Source: Anaerolineales bacterium UBA7227 (lineage in GTDB: Bacteria > Chloroflexota > Anaerolineae > Anaerolineales > Villigracilaceae). Taken from it: DNA of 45,933 bases. The notes under the pieces are model-generated. The model searched no databases and was not told the origin of the DNA. It was given only the letters and a program-made list of their open reading frames with translations. The position numbers were made by a program, and so were the translations under genes. The stretch's first letter is position 1. Each line of letters starts with the position of its first letter. Positions 14,477-23,451 of this stretch are shown piece by piece. Location: the NCBI GenBank assembly GCA_002473085.1, contig DKTP01000102.1, positions 1 to 45,933 on the forward strand, written 5' to 3'.

Positions 14477-15688
14477 ATGAACATCGAAGAACAAGTCGAA
14501 CTTTTAATGCAAGGCACGGAGTATGGCGACGAAGACCTGAAGAAGGCCATGACCGCCGATCTGCGCGAGCGGCTGCTGTCCGCGCAAAAAGAGGGCCGGC
14601 CCTTGCGCGTCTATTGCGGATACGATCCCACCTCCACCGACCTGCATCTCGGGCATACGATCACGATGCGGAAACTGCGCCAGTTCCAGGACCTCGGCCA
14701 CGAGGCGACTTTCCTCATTGGGAGTTACACCGCGCTGGTGGGCGATCCCTCCGACAAGAATAAGGCGCGTCCCATCCTGACCGAGGAGCAGGTGATGGAC
14801 AACGCCAGAACCTACGCCGAGCAGGCTTTCCGCGTGCTCGACCGCCAGAAGACGGTCATCCGTTATAACGGCGAATGGCTCTCGAAACTTACGCTGGTGG
14901 ACTTGATCCGTCTTGGGCAGAATTTCACCGTCCAACAGTTTTTGGCGCGCGATAATTTTTCCAACCGGCTGGAGAAGGGCGAGCCGATCTTCCTGCATGA
15001 GACGTTCTATGCGCTGATGCAGGGCTACGACGCGGTCGCCATGCAAACCGACGTTCAGGTGGGCGGCACTGACCAGTTGTTTAACATCATCGTGGCGGGG
15101 CGCAAGCTTCAGGAAGCGCTGGGGCAGAAACCGCTGGTGGGAATCATCTGCGGTATTTTGCCCGGCACCGACGGCGTGCAGCGTATGTCCAAATCCACCG
15201 GCAACGTCGTCCCGATCAACACCGACGCGGCCGACATGTACGGCAAAGTGATGTCTATCCCCGATTCGGCCATGGGATTGTATTACCGCCTGGCGACGCG
15301 CTTCGGCCCGCACGAGATCGACGCGGTCGAGAAATCGCTGGCGGACGGGACTCTGCATCCGCGCGACGCGAAGATGAGGCTGGCGCGCGAGATCGCGGCC
15401 ATCTTCCACGGGGAGGCGGAGGCGGACGCGGCGCAGGCGAACTTTGTCCGCACCTTCCAGCAGCGGGAGACTCCCGTTGAGATGGAGGAGTACGCCTTCA
15501 AGCCGGGGCAGACCGTGCTGGACGTCCTGATGGACGCGGGGCTGGCGGAGAGTAAGAGCAAGGCGCGGGCGCTGATAGACCAGAAGGGCGTGCGCCTCGA
15601 CGGGGAAACGCTGGAGCGCGGCGACGTTCCGTTTCCCCACGCGGGCGTCTTGCAGGTGGGCAAGCGGCGGTTCGTGCGAGTCAGATAA
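14477..15688 (+). CDS. tyrS: tyrosine-tRNA ligase
   Basis: A 403-residue class I aminoacyl-tRNA synthetase that charges tRNA-Tyr. The HIGH-type motif is HLGH at residues 57-60 (after YDPTSTDL), and the KMSKS-type loop is RMSKS at 236-240. The QVGGTDQ segment of the tyrosine pocket is present. The C-terminus carries an S4 RNA-binding domain (about 335-403). Motif spacing fits the TyrZ-like second type of bacterial TyrRS. GAGGTG lies five bases ahead of ATG 14477. A terminator hairpin ends 16 bases before the ATG, and no separate promoter fits between them. Confidence 0.96.
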   Translation: MNIEEQVELLMQGTEYGDEDLKKAMTADLRERLLSAQKEGRPLRVYCGYDPTSTDLHLGHTITMRKLRQFQDLGHEATFLIGSYTALVGDPSDKNKARPILTEEQVMDNARTYAEQAFRVLDRQKTVIRYNGEWLSKLTLVDLIRLGQNFTVQQFLARDNFSNRLEKGEPIFLHETFYALMQGYDAVAMQTDVQVGGTDQLFNIIVAGRKLQEALGQKPLVGIICGILPGTDGVQRMSKSTGNVVPINTDAADMYGKVMSIPDSAMGLYYRLATRFGPHEIDAVEKSLADGTLHPRDAKMRLAREIAAIFHGEAEADAAQANFVRTFQQRETPVEMEEYAFKPGQTVLDVLMDAGLAESKSKARALIDQKGVRLDGETLERGDVPFPHAGVLQVGKRRFVRVR

Positions 15689-15701
15689 GGCTAACGACGC
15701 G

Positions 15702-15718
15702 CGGCGAATTATTCGCCG
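15702..15718. terminator. hairpin between tyrS and the sensor gene
   Basis: CGGCGAAT and ATTCGCCG form a perfect 8-bp stem with a one-base centre. It lies between the convergent stop codons of tyrS (15688) and the HD-GYP gene (15709) and overlaps the latter. T-runs are weak, so termination strength is uncertain. Confidence 0.5.
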
Positions 15719-18700
15719 TTCGTCATCATTTCAATGAAGATGTTGGCGATAACCGGGTCGAAACGCGTCCCCGCTTCGTCGCGGATGTATCGGAGCGCTT
15801 CTTCTCTCGTCCAGGTTTGCCGATAAGGGCGGGTGGAGAGCAGGGCGTCCCAAACGTCCACGATGGTAAAGATGCGCGCCGCCAGGGGAATGTCTTCTCC
15901 CTTGAGGCCGCGCGGGTAGCCGGAGCCGTCCCATTTTTCGTGGTGGCACAGGGGGATGTCGAGCGCGGGGCGGAGGTAGGCGATGGGGCGCAGGAGATCA
16001 AAAGCGTATTGGGGATGTTTGCGCATCTCGGCCCACTCCTCTTCGTTGAGCGGCCCGGTCTTCCGCAGGATCTGGTCGGGGACGCCCATCTTGCCGATAT
16101 CGTGAAGCAGGACGCCGCGGTAGATGTGAGTCAACTCGGCGTCGGAGATGTTCATCCGACGCGCCAGGCGGATGGTCAATTCGGCGACGCGGCGGGCGTG
16201 GCCCTCGGTCTCTTTGTCGCGCAGCTCGAGCGCCCGTCCCCAGCCCTCCAGGGTGGTGTCGTAGGCGAGGGAGAGGTCCTGGTTGGTGCGTTGGAGATTC
16301 TCGAAGAGCTGGGCGTTGTCTATGGCGATGGCGGCCTGCCGCGCCATGGTCTGCATGAACTCCAGCCAGTCGTTGTCGGGGGTGAACGGGGATCGAAAGA
16401 AGGCTTCCAGCACGCCTTTCATCTGTCCTTTTCCGATCAGCGGAAAGCCGACATAGGCGATAAAGCCTTCCTCGGAAGTCCAGTGAGGGCGGGCGAACTC
16501 CGCCGTTTCGCGAAAATCCTGAATTTTCAGGGTTTGACGCGTCAGGCCGACCCGGCCCGCCAATTCCTCGCCAATGCGGACCTGCCGCCGCGCGAGGCTC
16601 TCTTCAAACCCGAGCGAGGCGGCGGTTTCGAGGGCCTGAATGTCCGGGTTGAATACCAGGATGGACATTGCGTCCGCGCGGAGTTGGGAGGCGGCGTTGT
16701 CCATCAGGATGTTGAGCGTCACGCGCAGGTCAAGGCTCGAGGCGATGGCGGCGTCCACATCCCGCAGGGCGGTGAGGCGGCGCACCTGCTTTTCGGATTT
16801 TTCGTGCAGCTGGGCGTTGTCTATGGCGATGGCGGCCTGGTTTGCGTACGCGGCGACAAGCCGGATGTGTTCGTCGTTGAAGTGACCTTCCTCTTTGCTG
16901 TCCACTGATAACATGCCGATGATTTCGCCGTGCGCGATGAGCGGGGCTCCCAGCCAGGAACGGATATGTTGGTGCGGCTTCTGCTCGAAGGGGGCGTAGA
17001 GTCCCCTGACGGAATTCAGCACAAGCGGTTTTCGTTCCTGGATCACGCGGGTATTTGGATTGTCTCCGGGGACGGGGAATTTTAATCCGATGACGGCCTC
17101 GGCCGAACTCCAGCCGCGTCCGCCGACGATTTCAAGATAGCCGTTCTGCAGCAGATGGACGGCGGCGCTGTCGTATTGCAGGACGCGGGCGAGCTGGTCG
17201 AGGATCAATTCGATGGCGCGCTCGTGTTCCAGCGTGGTGGCGACGACGGCGGTGGCTTCGCGCAGCGTTTCCGCTTCCTGCCTGCGTAATTGCTCGGCAT
17301 GAAAGAGGCGGGCGTTTTCGATGGCAATGGCCGCTTGCTGCGCCAGGTTGTCGAGAAAATTTAATTCCGCCTGTATGAAATCTTGTCCTTCCCCGATGCG
17401 CCAAACGGCGAGCAGACCGGTGAGTTGGTCTTTCGACAGAATGGGAACTCCCATGATATGCTCGTGGGGAATTGCCTCTGTGCCTTTGACAATAATGGCG
17501 CGCGGGTCGGCTGCCGTGTCGTTGACGATCTCCCCGATTTTTTGCAGCGCGATATTGCCCAGAATGCCCTGTCCGATCTGGAGCGGATCGTTCTTGATCG
17601 CCGCCGCGTCGCTTCCCATCGCGGCGATGGCGCGCATCTCGGCCCGATTCGGGACCGTCAGGTAGACGGCGCTCGCCTCGGCTCGCAGGAGGTCTTTCGC
17701 GTAGACGACGATGCGCTCCAGTACCACGTCCAATTTCAACGTGGACGAAATATCGCGTCCCACCATTGCGATGGCGGCCGACTCCTGGGCGCGGCGCGTG
17801 AGCTCTTCGAACAATCGTCCCGATTCGATGGCGATGGAGGCCTGGTGAGCGATGCCCGTCAGGAAATTCAATTCCGTGTCGCTGAACAGGCCGTTTTCCA
17901 GCAGGCGCCAGGCGTTGATCGCGCCGATCGGTTTTTCGCGCAGGATCAGCGGAGCGGACATCATGGTTTCGAGCAGGGCGTCCTCCTCCGGGGTGTCGGG
18001 GACCGTGACGCGGCGCGAGTCGCTGACCAGGTCGTTGATGATCTCCGCTTTTCCAGAGGCGACGACTCTGCCTGTGATGCCGCTGCCCAGCTTTAACGAG
18101 TGATGAATCAGCTGTTCGCGATACTTTCCCTGCGCGGTGACGATCTTCAAGGTCTTATTGTCTTCTTGAAGCAGGTAGATCGCGATGTGCCTGGCGTTAA
18201 GAAGTTTCAGGGAGCGTTCCGCGATCTTGTCGAGCGTGAGACCGACCTCGGGCGTGGTCGCGATGATGTTGGCGATCTCAGCTAGCGCTTCGATGATCTG
18301 GGCGCGGCGGCTTTCCTCCTGAAAGCGGCGGGCGTTCTGGATGGCGGATGCGGCCTGGTTCGCAAACGCCAACAGACGCTCCGCGTCCTGCGCGGTGAAG
18401 AAGCTGGGCCGACTGTCCTCGAGCGCGATCAAACCGATGGCGTTGTTTTCGATCTGGATGGGCGCCAACAGGTGGGAGCGAATCCATCCCGTTTCGGGAA
18501 AGCGGATCCAATCCGGGTCCGTGCTGGCGTCCTGGATCAGTTGCGGCTCATGCGCGGTGATGGCGCGCTTGAAGTCGGGGACTTCGTCGCAGACGAGGCG
18601 CAGCCCGTTGATCCATTCGGCCCTCCCTCGGGACTCGACGCCGCGATGACGGATGGGCGTGGCGATGCCGTTTTGGATCAGATAGATGATGGCGGCCTCG

Positions 18701-20880
18701 GAGGGGACGACGCGTTCAATGTTGGTCAGAATGCGATCCATGACCGTGTTGAAATCCAGGGCGCTGTTGAGAGCCAGGGCGATATCTCCCAGGGCCTCCG
18801 CGATGAGGCGTTGGTCGCGTTCGGCGCGTTCTTTCCGCAGGCGTTCGATGGCGGTGGCGAGTTGGCCGGCGATGGTCGTCAGCAGCCGTTCGTCCTCCCT
18901 GGAAAAAAAGTCGCTTTCGGGGCTTTCCGCGTTGATGGCCCCGATGACGCGCTTGCCGATCTTCATCGGAACGCACAATTCGGAGCGAATGGACGGATCG
19001 GATTGGAGATAGCTTTTTTCTTTTCGCACGTCGCCAATATTCAGCGCCTTGCCGTTTTTGATGACGCGGCCCACAACGCCTTCGTCAACGCGATAAGATC
19101 GCATATCTTCGAGATTTGTCAGGCCTCGATAGGATGGGTGGGGACGATAGAGACCCTCCTTTTCATTCACCATGAGAAAACCCAGGATGTCTGTGTAAAA
19201 GGCGCGCCCGATGATCCCGGTCGCTTTTGCGATCAACTCGTCTTCGTCGCCGGCCCGGGCGCCTTCGAGCGCCAGAGCGTGCAAAACCGTCAGTTCCTTT
19301 AGCTGGCGTTCCCGGGCGTCCTGGGCAGTTTTTCTTTCTGTGATATCCCGCGCGTAAGTAATGATTACCTCTTTCCCAAAGTAGGTTCCCTTGGAAACAT
19401 GCACTTCTTTGGGGAAGATTTCCCCATTGCTGCGCCGCCCCCAGAATTCGAACTGTTGCGGATGGCCCTGGCGGGCCATTTCCATGATTTTTTCGATCGC
19501 TTTCAAATCGTTTTTGCCCGGCGCGCTTAATGCATCGGGAGTTTTACCCAGAAAAAACTTCTTCGGATAGCCGTACATTTTCTCCGCGCCGAGGTTGACG
19601 TCCAGGAAATGCCCCTTCAAATCCTCGATGTAGATCGCGTCAGAGACGCTGTCGAACAAGCCCCGATAGGCTTTGGCGATCTCGGTTAATTCGCTTTGCG
19701 CTTTTTTCCTGCTGGTGATGTCGAGCAGAAAGCCCTGCCGATAGAGGGGATTTCCATCCCGGTCCAGAATCAACGACGATTCTTCCTGAATCCACACCGT
19801 CTTCCGGTCTCGCGTGACGAGGCGGTATTCGCCGCTAAAGGGAGTTTGATCTTCGATGGACTCGGCGCGGCGTTCAAGGACGCGCTTGCGGTCCGCGGGA
19901 TGGATGTTCTTTTTCCACCCGAGCGGGTCAGCCAGGCATTCTTCGGCGGTACATCCCAGGACGTCCGCGATCTGCGGGCTGATGTAGATCGTCTTTTGAT
20001 CGTCGGTCGCGGCTTCCATGAAAATAACGGCGGGGATATGTTCCACCAGGGCGCGGTATCGCGTCTCGCTCTGTTGCAGCGCTTTTTCAGCGGCGGCCTG
20101 AGTGGTTGTATCATGGAACATCGAAATGATGGCCTGCTGCCCCCCCAATTCGATCCGTTCAAAGAACGCGATCACGTCCAGGACTCGTCCGCTGGCGGTA
20201 ATAAAGTCGGAGTTCTGCCTGCTGAGCGTGAATCCCGCGTCTCGAAACATCCTCAGCCATTTCTTGCGTTCGACCTCGCCGATAAACCCCATTTCAATGG
20301 CGGTCCGCCCGACGATCTGCTCGCGTTGAAAACCTGACAACGTCAGGTATGCGTTGTTGGCGTCCAGGAACCGTCCCTCGGCGAATGTTGTGATGCAGGT
20401 CGCGATGGGACTGGCCTGGAAGACTTTGCGGAAGCGTTCCTCGCTCTGCCGAATCGTCTCTTGTATGACGCGGTATCGGGATTCGCTGTCGGGCGGCGTG
20501 ATGTTCTCTGCTTTTTCTTCTGTAATGTCCCGCAGAAAGCCAGCGTAATATTTGACCCTTCCCGACGGACCGCGGACCGCGCTGGCGTCGCAGGATGTCC
20601 AAATGATCGAACCGTCTTTCCGCTTGTTTTGAGATTCGAAGTTTTCGACCGCGCCTTCTGATTCCAGAAGCGTTTTGAATTTGTCGTATTGCCGAGGGTC
20701 TGCGTAAATTTGGCGTCCAGCATCTTTGATTAATTTGACCATTTCGGCAGGCGAGGCGTACCCGAAAATTTTCGCCATCGCCGCGTTGACGCGTAAATAT
20801 TTTCCTCCCGGTGTGAATTGGAACCCTCCTTGTACCGCGGCGTCGAATGCGTATTTATAAAACTCATCAGAGGCGTCCAT
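15709..20880 (-). CDS. multi-PAS/GAF sensor protein with C-terminal HD-GYP domain
   Basis: A 1723-residue soluble protein with no signal peptide or membrane segment. By eye it has four PAS domains (about 1-125, 146-265, 272-395, 403-525), each ending in a DIT-type motif, then six GAF domains in series (about 535-1545), each ending in AAIAIDNA- or AIAIENA-like helices. An HD-GYP phosphodiesterase domain completes it (about 1560-1720). The HD pair is H1593-D1594 in LLHDIGKMG, and GYP is at 1654-1656 in HHEKWDGSGYPRG. HD-GYP domains hydrolyse cyclic di-GMP, so the protein probably links several small-molecule or redox signals to that messenger. There is no kinase or GGDEF domain. TATAAT lies just before the ATG. 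The repeated GAF units are diverged from one another. Confidence 0.92.
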   Translation of the reverse strand: MDASDEFYKYAFDAAVQGGFQFTPGGKYLRVNAAMAKIFGYASPAEMVKLIKDAGRQIYADPRQYDKFKTLLESEGAVENFESQNKRKDGSIIWTSCDASAVRGPSGRVKYYAGFLRDITEEKAENITPPDSESRYRVIQETIRQSEERFRKVFQASPIATCITTFAEGRFLDANNAYLTLSGFQREQIVGRTAIEMGFIGEVERKKWLRMFRDAGFTLSRQNSDFITASGRVLDVIAFFERIELGGQQAIISMFHDTTTQAAAEKALQQSETRYRALVEHIPAVIFMEAATDDQKTIYISPQIADVLGCTAEECLADPLGWKKNIHPADRKRVLERRAESIEDQTPFSGEYRLVTRDRKTVWIQEESSLILDRDGNPLYRQGFLLDITSRKKAQSELTEIAKAYRGLFDSVSDAIYIEDLKGHFLDVNLGAEKMYGYPKKFFLGKTPDALSAPGKNDLKAIEKIMEMARQGHPQQFEFWGRRSNGEIFPKEVHVSKGTYFGKEVIITYARDITERKTAQDARERQLKELTVLHALALEGARAGDEDELIAKATGIIGRAFYTDILGFLMVNEKEGLYRPHPSYRGLTNLEDMRSYRVDEGVVGRVIKNGKALNIGDVRKEKSYLQSDPSIRSELCVPMKIGKRVIGAINAESPESDFFSREDERLLTTIAGQLATAIERLRKERAERDQRLIAEALGDIALALNSALDFNTVMDRILTNIERVVPSEAAIIYLIQNGIATPIRHRGVESRGRAEWINGLRLVCDEVPDFKRAITAHEPQLIQDASTDPDWIRFPETGWIRSHLLAPIQIENNAIGLIALEDSRPSFFTAQDAERLLAFANQAASAIQNARRFQEESRRAQIIEALAEIANIIATTPEVGLTLDKIAERSLKLLNARHIAIYLLQEDNKTLKIVTAQGKYREQLIHHSLKLGSGITGRVVASGKAEIINDLVSDSRRVTVPDTPEEDALLETMMSAPLILREKPIGAINAWRLLENGLFSDTELNFLTGIAHQASIAIESGRLFEELTRRAQESAAIAMVGRDISSTLKLDVVLERIVVYAKDLLRAEASAVYLTVPNRAEMRAIAAMGSDAAAIKNDPLQIGQGILGNIALQKIGEIVNDTAADPRAIIVKGTEAIPHEHIMGVPILSKDQLTGLLAVWRIGEGQDFIQAELNFLDNLAQQAAIAIENARLFHAEQLRRQEAETLREATAVVATTLEHERAIELILDQLARVLQYDSAAVHLLQNGYLEIVGGRGWSSAEAVIGLKFPVPGDNPNTRVIQERKPLVLNSVRGLYAPFEQKPHQHIRSWLGAPLIAHGEIIGMLSVDSKEEGHFNDEHIRLVAAYANQAAIAIDNAQLHEKSEKQVRRLTALRDVDAAIASSLDLRVTLNILMDNAASQLRADAMSILVFNPDIQALETAASLGFEESLARRQVRIGEELAGRVGLTRQTLKIQDFRETAEFARPHWTSEEGFIAYVGFPLIGKGQMKGVLEAFFRSPFTPDNDWLEFMQTMARQAAIAIDNAQLFENLQRTNQDLSLAYDTTLEGWGRALELRDKETEGHARRVAELTIRLARRMNISDAELTHIYRGVLLHDIGKMGVPDQILRKTGPLNEEEWAEMRKHPQYAFDLLRPIAYLRPALDIPLCHHEKWDGSGYPRGLKGEDIPLAARIFTIVDVWDALLSTRPYRQTWTREEALRYIRDEAGTRFDPVIANIFIEMMTNGE

Positions 20881-20887
20881 GTAATTT

Positions 20888-20918
20888 ATTATAGCCGAGA
20901 AAAACTTCCCCTTCCAAT
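20888..20918 (-). promoter_or_regulatory. promoter of the HD-GYP sensor gene, leaderless type
   Basis: On the minus strand TTGGAA (20913-20918) and TATAAT (20888-20893) are 19 bases apart, and the ATG at 20880 begins seven bases after the -10. No ribosome site fits between. Confidence 0.6.
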
Positions 20919-20968
20919 GATGCGCTCTTCATGTGAATGAGATTGTGAATAAATTCTCCAATAAGATG

Positions 20969-20993
20969 AAAAAAAAAGACGCCTCGCGGCGTC
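20969..20993 (-). terminator. terminator of the tRNA operon
   Basis: On the minus strand GACGCC and GGCGTC enclose a GCGA tetraloop and are followed by nine T residues. It lies 23 bases after tRNA-Cys. Confidence 0.93.
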
Positions 20994-21015
20994 GGTGTAG
21001 ATCTGAAACGACTTG

Positions 21016-21086
21016 AGGCGTCGACGGGATTCGAACCCGTGATGAGGGTTTTGCAGACCCTTGCCTTACCACTTGGCCACGACGCC
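21016..21086 (-). tRNA. tRNA-Cys (GCA)
   Basis: The 71-base cloverleaf has acceptor stem GGCGTCG/CGACGCC, D stem GCC/GGC, anticodon stem AGGGT/ACCCT with loop CTGCAAA (anticodon GCA) and T arm ACGGG-TTCGAAT-CCCGT. The discriminator is U, the identity base for Cys. CCA is not encoded. It is the last tRNA of the cluster. Confidence 0.95.
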
Positions 21087-21099
21087 AATTAAAAGCAAG

Positions 21100-21171
<72 letters not shown>

Positions 21172-21199
21172 GGTTTCGGCCTTGCTTTCTGGCCGAGAG

Positions 21200-21272
21200 T
21201 GCCGAGACCCAGGATCGAACTGGGGACACCGCGATTTTCAGTCGCGTGCTCTACCAACTGAGCTATCTCGGC
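21200..21272 (-). tRNA. tRNA-Phe (GAA)
   Basis: The 73-base cloverleaf has acceptor stem GCCGAGA/TCTCGGC, D arm AGCTCAGTTGGTAGAGC, anticodon stem CGCGA/TCGCG with loop CTGAAAA (anticodon GAA) and T loop TTCGATC. The discriminator is A. CCA is not encoded. It is the first tRNA of the cluster, 29 bases after the promoter -10. Confidence 0.95.
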
Positions 21273-21301
21273 CAGACTTATTCATTTGTTATGCGTGCGA
21301 C

Positions 21302-21330
21302 ATTTTACTAGCGGATGGATGGATTGTCAA
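21302..21330 (-). promoter_or_regulatory. promoter of the tRNA-Phe/Gly/Cys operon
   Basis: A consensus -35 TTGACA (21325-21330) and -10 TAAAAT (21302-21307) are separated by exactly 17 bases on the minus strand. The predicted start is about 20 bases before tRNA-Phe. Confidence 0.85.
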
Positions 21331-21407
21331 GCAAACGCGTTTTGCGTTTTGCGGGAGCGGATAATTTTTACGCCGCGGCGCAAGACCGCCAAAACTTCCA
21401 GCGGGGA

Positions 21408-22616
21408 TCATGGCGGGGGCAGGAAGTTCCAGGGGTTGACTTTGGAGACTCCGTGCATGATCTCGAAGTGCAGGTGCGAGCCGGACGATTTCCCCGTCGA
21501 GCCGATCGCGCCGATGGTCTGTCCCTGCACCACGCTGTCGCCGCAGGCGACCCAGATGGAACTTAAGTGGGCATAGAGCGACTGCCAGTTGTTGCCGTGG
21601 TCCACCATAATCATGTTGCCGTAGCCGTAATCGTTCCAGCCCGCGTAGACGACGACGCCCGAATCGGCGGCGTAGGCGGGATCGCCGGTCTCGCCGTCAA
21701 TGTCGATGCCCCAGTGGTTTGTGTCGGGAAGGTAATCATAGCCTGAGAGAAAATGTTGCGGGGCTGGCCAGATGTAAGCCCCGGTTCCGACGTTCCCGCC
21801 TGTGACGGCGCCGCAGGATCCGGGTCCCCAGGCGCGCGCGGTGGCGGGGTCCTCGCGGGAAACGCCGACGGGGTTGTACCATGTGGTGTAGTCCCGCTTC
21901 CCGCCGGGGATGATGAGCCAGGTCCCCTTGGGGAGATTCGGGTTGTTGTAATCGCTGATTTCGTCGGGGTTCAAATGGTTGCCCGGATAATCGAGAATAT
22001 CCTGCGGGGTGACGCCGAAGAAATCCGCCCAGGACGAAAAACTGATGTCGCCCAGCCATTCGTAGTATACGCCGTTCACGGGCAGGATGTTCAACTCCTG
22101 CCCCGGGCGCAGGGAGTGGGGATCGTCCACCAGCGTATTGTAATTACCCCAAAGGATGGTCTGCGGTTTCAACCCGAATTTTTCGGCAATGCCGAAGACA
22201 GTATCGCCTTCCACGACGGTGTATTTGACCATCTCCTGCCGCGGCCGCGTGGGGATGTTGGTGTGGGGCAGGGCGGAGCGAAATACGCCGGGAATGGCCG
22301 AATCGGTGGGAGGGGGGAGCAGGGCCGGGTCCACGCCGGGAGTCGCCGTCGGACCGGCGGCCAGCGCGGGTCGAGGTTGAAGCGCCTGCGGGACCTTGTC
22401 TGCGAACAGGCCGAGCAGCCAGATCGCCGCGAGGATCAGGATCAGGGTGAGGGCCGCCGTCCCGACGCGCAGGAGCGATTCGCCCAGTCCCAGCGAAAGC
22501 AGGGAGGCGAACCAGTCCGACAGTGGGCGGGAGCGGGGTTTCGGAGATTTTCGTTCCGCAGATTTTTTTCCCTCCGGCGCAGCCTGCGGCCTTTGTTCGT
22601 TAAATTCTGGATTCAT
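21408..22616 (-). CDS. LysM and M23 metallopeptidase-domain protein
   Basis: A 402-residue cell-wall protein. A charged cytosolic N-terminus is followed by one membrane segment (about 50-72) and a Pro/Ala/Thr linker. Next come a LysM peptidoglycan-binding domain (about 129-175, YTVVEGDTVFGIAEKFGL) and a second, LysM-like stretch (about 180-240). The C-terminal M23/LytM fold has NHWGIDIDG as the first metal site and HLHFE as the second, with YAHLSS between. Metal ligands look complete, so it could be an active peptidoglycan endopeptidase or an amidase activator. ATG 22616 is chosen over one 19 codons upstream because GAGG is five bases ahead. A TGTTATGAT extended -10 lies at 22632-22640. Confidence 0.9.
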   Translation of the reverse strand: MNPEFNEQRPQAAPEGKKSAERKSPKPRSRPLSDWFASLLSLGLGESLLRVGTAALTLILILAAIWLLGLFADKVPQALQPRPALAAGPTATPGVDPALLPPPTDSAIPGVFRSALPHTNIPTRPRQEMVKYTVVEGDTVFGIAEKFGLKPQTILWGNYNTLVDDPHSLRPGQELNILPVNGVYYEWLGDISFSSWADFFGVTPQDILDYPGNHLNPDEISDYNNPNLPKGTWLIIPGGKRDYTTWYNPVGVSREDPATARAWGPGSCGAVTGGNVGTGAYIWPAPQHFLSGYDYLPDTNHWGIDIDGETGDPAYAADSGVVVYAGWNDYGYGNMIMVDHGNNWQSLYAHLSSIWVACGDSVVQGQTIGAIGSTGKSSGSHLHFEIMHGVSKVNPWNFLPPP

Positions 22617-22631
22617 CACTGCCTCGGCGTC

Positions 22632-22640
22632 ATCATAACA
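22632..22640 (-). promoter_or_regulatory. extended -10 of the LysM-M23 gene
   Basis: TGTTATGAT on the minus strand (TGn plus TATGAT) lies 15 bases before the ATG at 22616. Confidence 0.45.
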
Positions 22641-22691
22641 AAGGCGAAAACCTGCGTCAAGCCGCCTTCTCATGGAGACTTAAGCCGCGCT

Positions 22692-23360
22692 TTAGACCGA
22701 CGCGATTAGTTCGGCCTGGTCGTTGGCGGGCGAGTTGACGAGCGTGGAGACAGGGCGCGCATCCATCTCGCGGGCGGGATAGGGCTGGAGGAGGGGAAGC
22801 AGGCGGTCGGGCGTCTGCGGCGCAGGGTCCAGCCACTGCGCGTAGGCAGAGGGAGGCAGGATGGCGGGCATTCGGTTGTGGATCGCGGCCATCAGTTCGT
22901 TCGGCTCAACGGTGACGATGGCTGCCGAGCGGATCGAGCCGCCGTCGGGGGAATGCCATTCGCTCCAGAGGCCCGCGAAGGCGAAGGGCTGGCGCGACTT
23001 GAGGAAGATGAAGTGCGGGATTTTGATCTTCGTCCCCGGCTGGGACTTCCACTCGTAGAAGCCGTCCGCGGGGATGAGACAGCGCTTGTATTTGAACGGG
23101 CCGCGGAAGGAGGGCTTTTCGGCGAGCGTCTCGCCGCGCGCGTTGATGAGGCGGTTGCCCAGGGACGGGTCCTTCGCCCAGGATGGGATCAGTCCCCAGA
23201 TGAAAAAATCGGCCGCGTTCCTGCCGTCGTTGGGGATGGCGAGGATGGGCTGCGACGGCGCGATGTTATAGCGCGGCGCGAATTGCGCGGGGAAGGTATA
23301 GCCTTCGAACGCCGCGCGCAAGTCGGCGGGATCAACGGCGAGGGTGAAGCGTCCGCACAT
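22692..23360 (-). CDS. SRAP/HMCES-type abasic-site protein (YedK-like)
   Basis: A 222-residue SOS-response-associated peptidase. The active Cys is C2, exposed after removal of Met1 (MCGRF). N73, R75 and E77 lie in INARGETL, E103 in ADGFYEW and H161 in IHNRMP, all conserved. Proteins of this family bind abasic sites in single-stranded DNA and form a covalent link through C2 that shields the lesion. The length is normal. AGGAG lies six bases ahead of the ATG. It is preceded on the same strand by a DUF262 defence-type gene, but the 91-base gap suggests separate transcription. Confidence 0.95.
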   Translation of the reverse strand: MCGRFTLAVDPADLRAAFEGYTFPAQFAPRYNIAPSQPILAIPNDGRNAADFFIWGLIPSWAKDPSLGNRLINARGETLAEKPSFRGPFKYKRCLIPADGFYEWKSQPGTKIKIPHFIFLKSRQPFAFAGLWSEWHSPDGGSIRSAAIVTVEPNELMAAIHNRMPAILPPSAYAQWLDPAPQTPDRLLPLLQPYPAREMDARPVSTLVNSPANDQAELIASV

Positions 23361-23451
23361 GGTGTCTCTCCTAAAAAGCCATTGCTTGGTCGGCTTCTAT
23401 AGACCAATCATCGCGTAAGCCCATGCTGTTTATTTCCATTCCGATGACATA

